The notes beneath the pieces were generated by a model. That model was not told the DNA's origin. It made no database searches and saw only the letters and a list, made by a program, of their open reading frames with translations. A stretch of DNA of 14,844 nucleotides from Cenarchaeum sp. SB0662_bin_33 (lineage in GTDB: Archaea; Thermoproteota; Nitrososphaeria; Nitrososphaerales; Nitrosopumilaceae): the NCBI GenBank assembly GCA_009840065.1, contig VXON01000016.1:1-14844 (forward strand), read 5' to 3'. The translations under genes were made by a program, and so were the position numbers. Of this stretch, positions 14,707 to 14,844 are shown piece by piece. The first letter of the stretch is position 1, and the number at the start of each line of letters is the position of its first letter.

Positions 14707-14844
14707 ATGGCATCCCAGAGCAAGAAAAATTTGTGGTACAGAGTATATCTTGACTGTAGCAATCCCACATGCGAATGCCCGTATCATACTATAGTATTAC
14801 TGCTTGAAATCACTACAATTACCATTCAGCAAACTATCGTATCA
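14707..14844 (+). CDS. Possible gene start running off the right edge
   Basis: ATG 14707 opens 46 codons without a stop to the window end (MASQSKKNLWYRVYLDCSNP, then TCECPYHTIVLLLEI). The CSNPTCECPYH cysteine cluster could bind metal, but the length is too short to judge. An in-frame stop lies at 14662. The protein is not recognised, and the composition is AT-rich like the intergenic DNA, so chance is a real possibility. Confidence 0.2.
   Translation, partial: MASQSKKNLWYRVYLDCSNPTCECPYHTIVLLLEITTITIQQTIVS

Noticed and set aside
14786..14797. 12-bp palindrome ATACTATAGTAT
   Set aside because: A perfect 12-bp palindrome is expected a few times by chance in 15 kb of AT-rich sequence, and it has no promoter context.

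Overview
The window reads as a mesophilic ammonia-oxidising-type archaeon (Thaumarchaeota/Nitrososphaerota). The support is a siroheme-decarboxylase fusion, an archaeal-type glutamyl-tRNA reductase, deoxyhypusine synthase, an Alba chromatin protein, and many genes with a TATA box about 26 bp before an ATG. Ile ATA and Arg AGG codons are common. GC is moderate, near the high 40s percent by eye, above most Nitrosopumilus. A Cenarchaeum-like or Nitrososphaera-like lineage is a guess, not something the sequence proves.

Left half (about 1-6.3 kb): mostly haem metabolism. A fused AhbA-AhbB siroheme decarboxylase (+) faces a leftward operon of overlapping genes: a chlorite-dismutase/HemQ-fold protein, a DUF1802 protein and an aldo/keto reductase. 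A small membrane-anchored protein lies upstream of that operon. Then, on +, come hemA (first step of tetrapyrrole synthesis) and deoxyhypusine synthase (eIF5A modification). The haem link of the Cld-like protein and its operon partners is inference from proximity.

Middle (6.3-8.3 kb, minus strand): a small Cys-containing membrane ORF, an Alba protein with an acidic N-terminal tail, and a class III nucleotidyl cyclase. A 463-bp AT-rich intergenic region follows.

Right half (8.3-13.6 kb): an accessory module. A DUF499 ATPase and a DUF1156 amino-methyltransferase overlap by 20 bp, a pairing known from antiviral DNA-modification loci. Starting inside the end of the methyltransferase gene is a frameshifted, truncated stub resembling the N-terminus of the SNF2-type helicase that usually completes such loci. 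A perfect 19-bp palindrome sits where the module's transcript should start. The module therefore looks like an acquired defence system that has lost its helicase and may be under dedicated repression. A two-domain rhodanese follows, with its own TATA box abutting the stub. The last 370 bp hold no certain gene.
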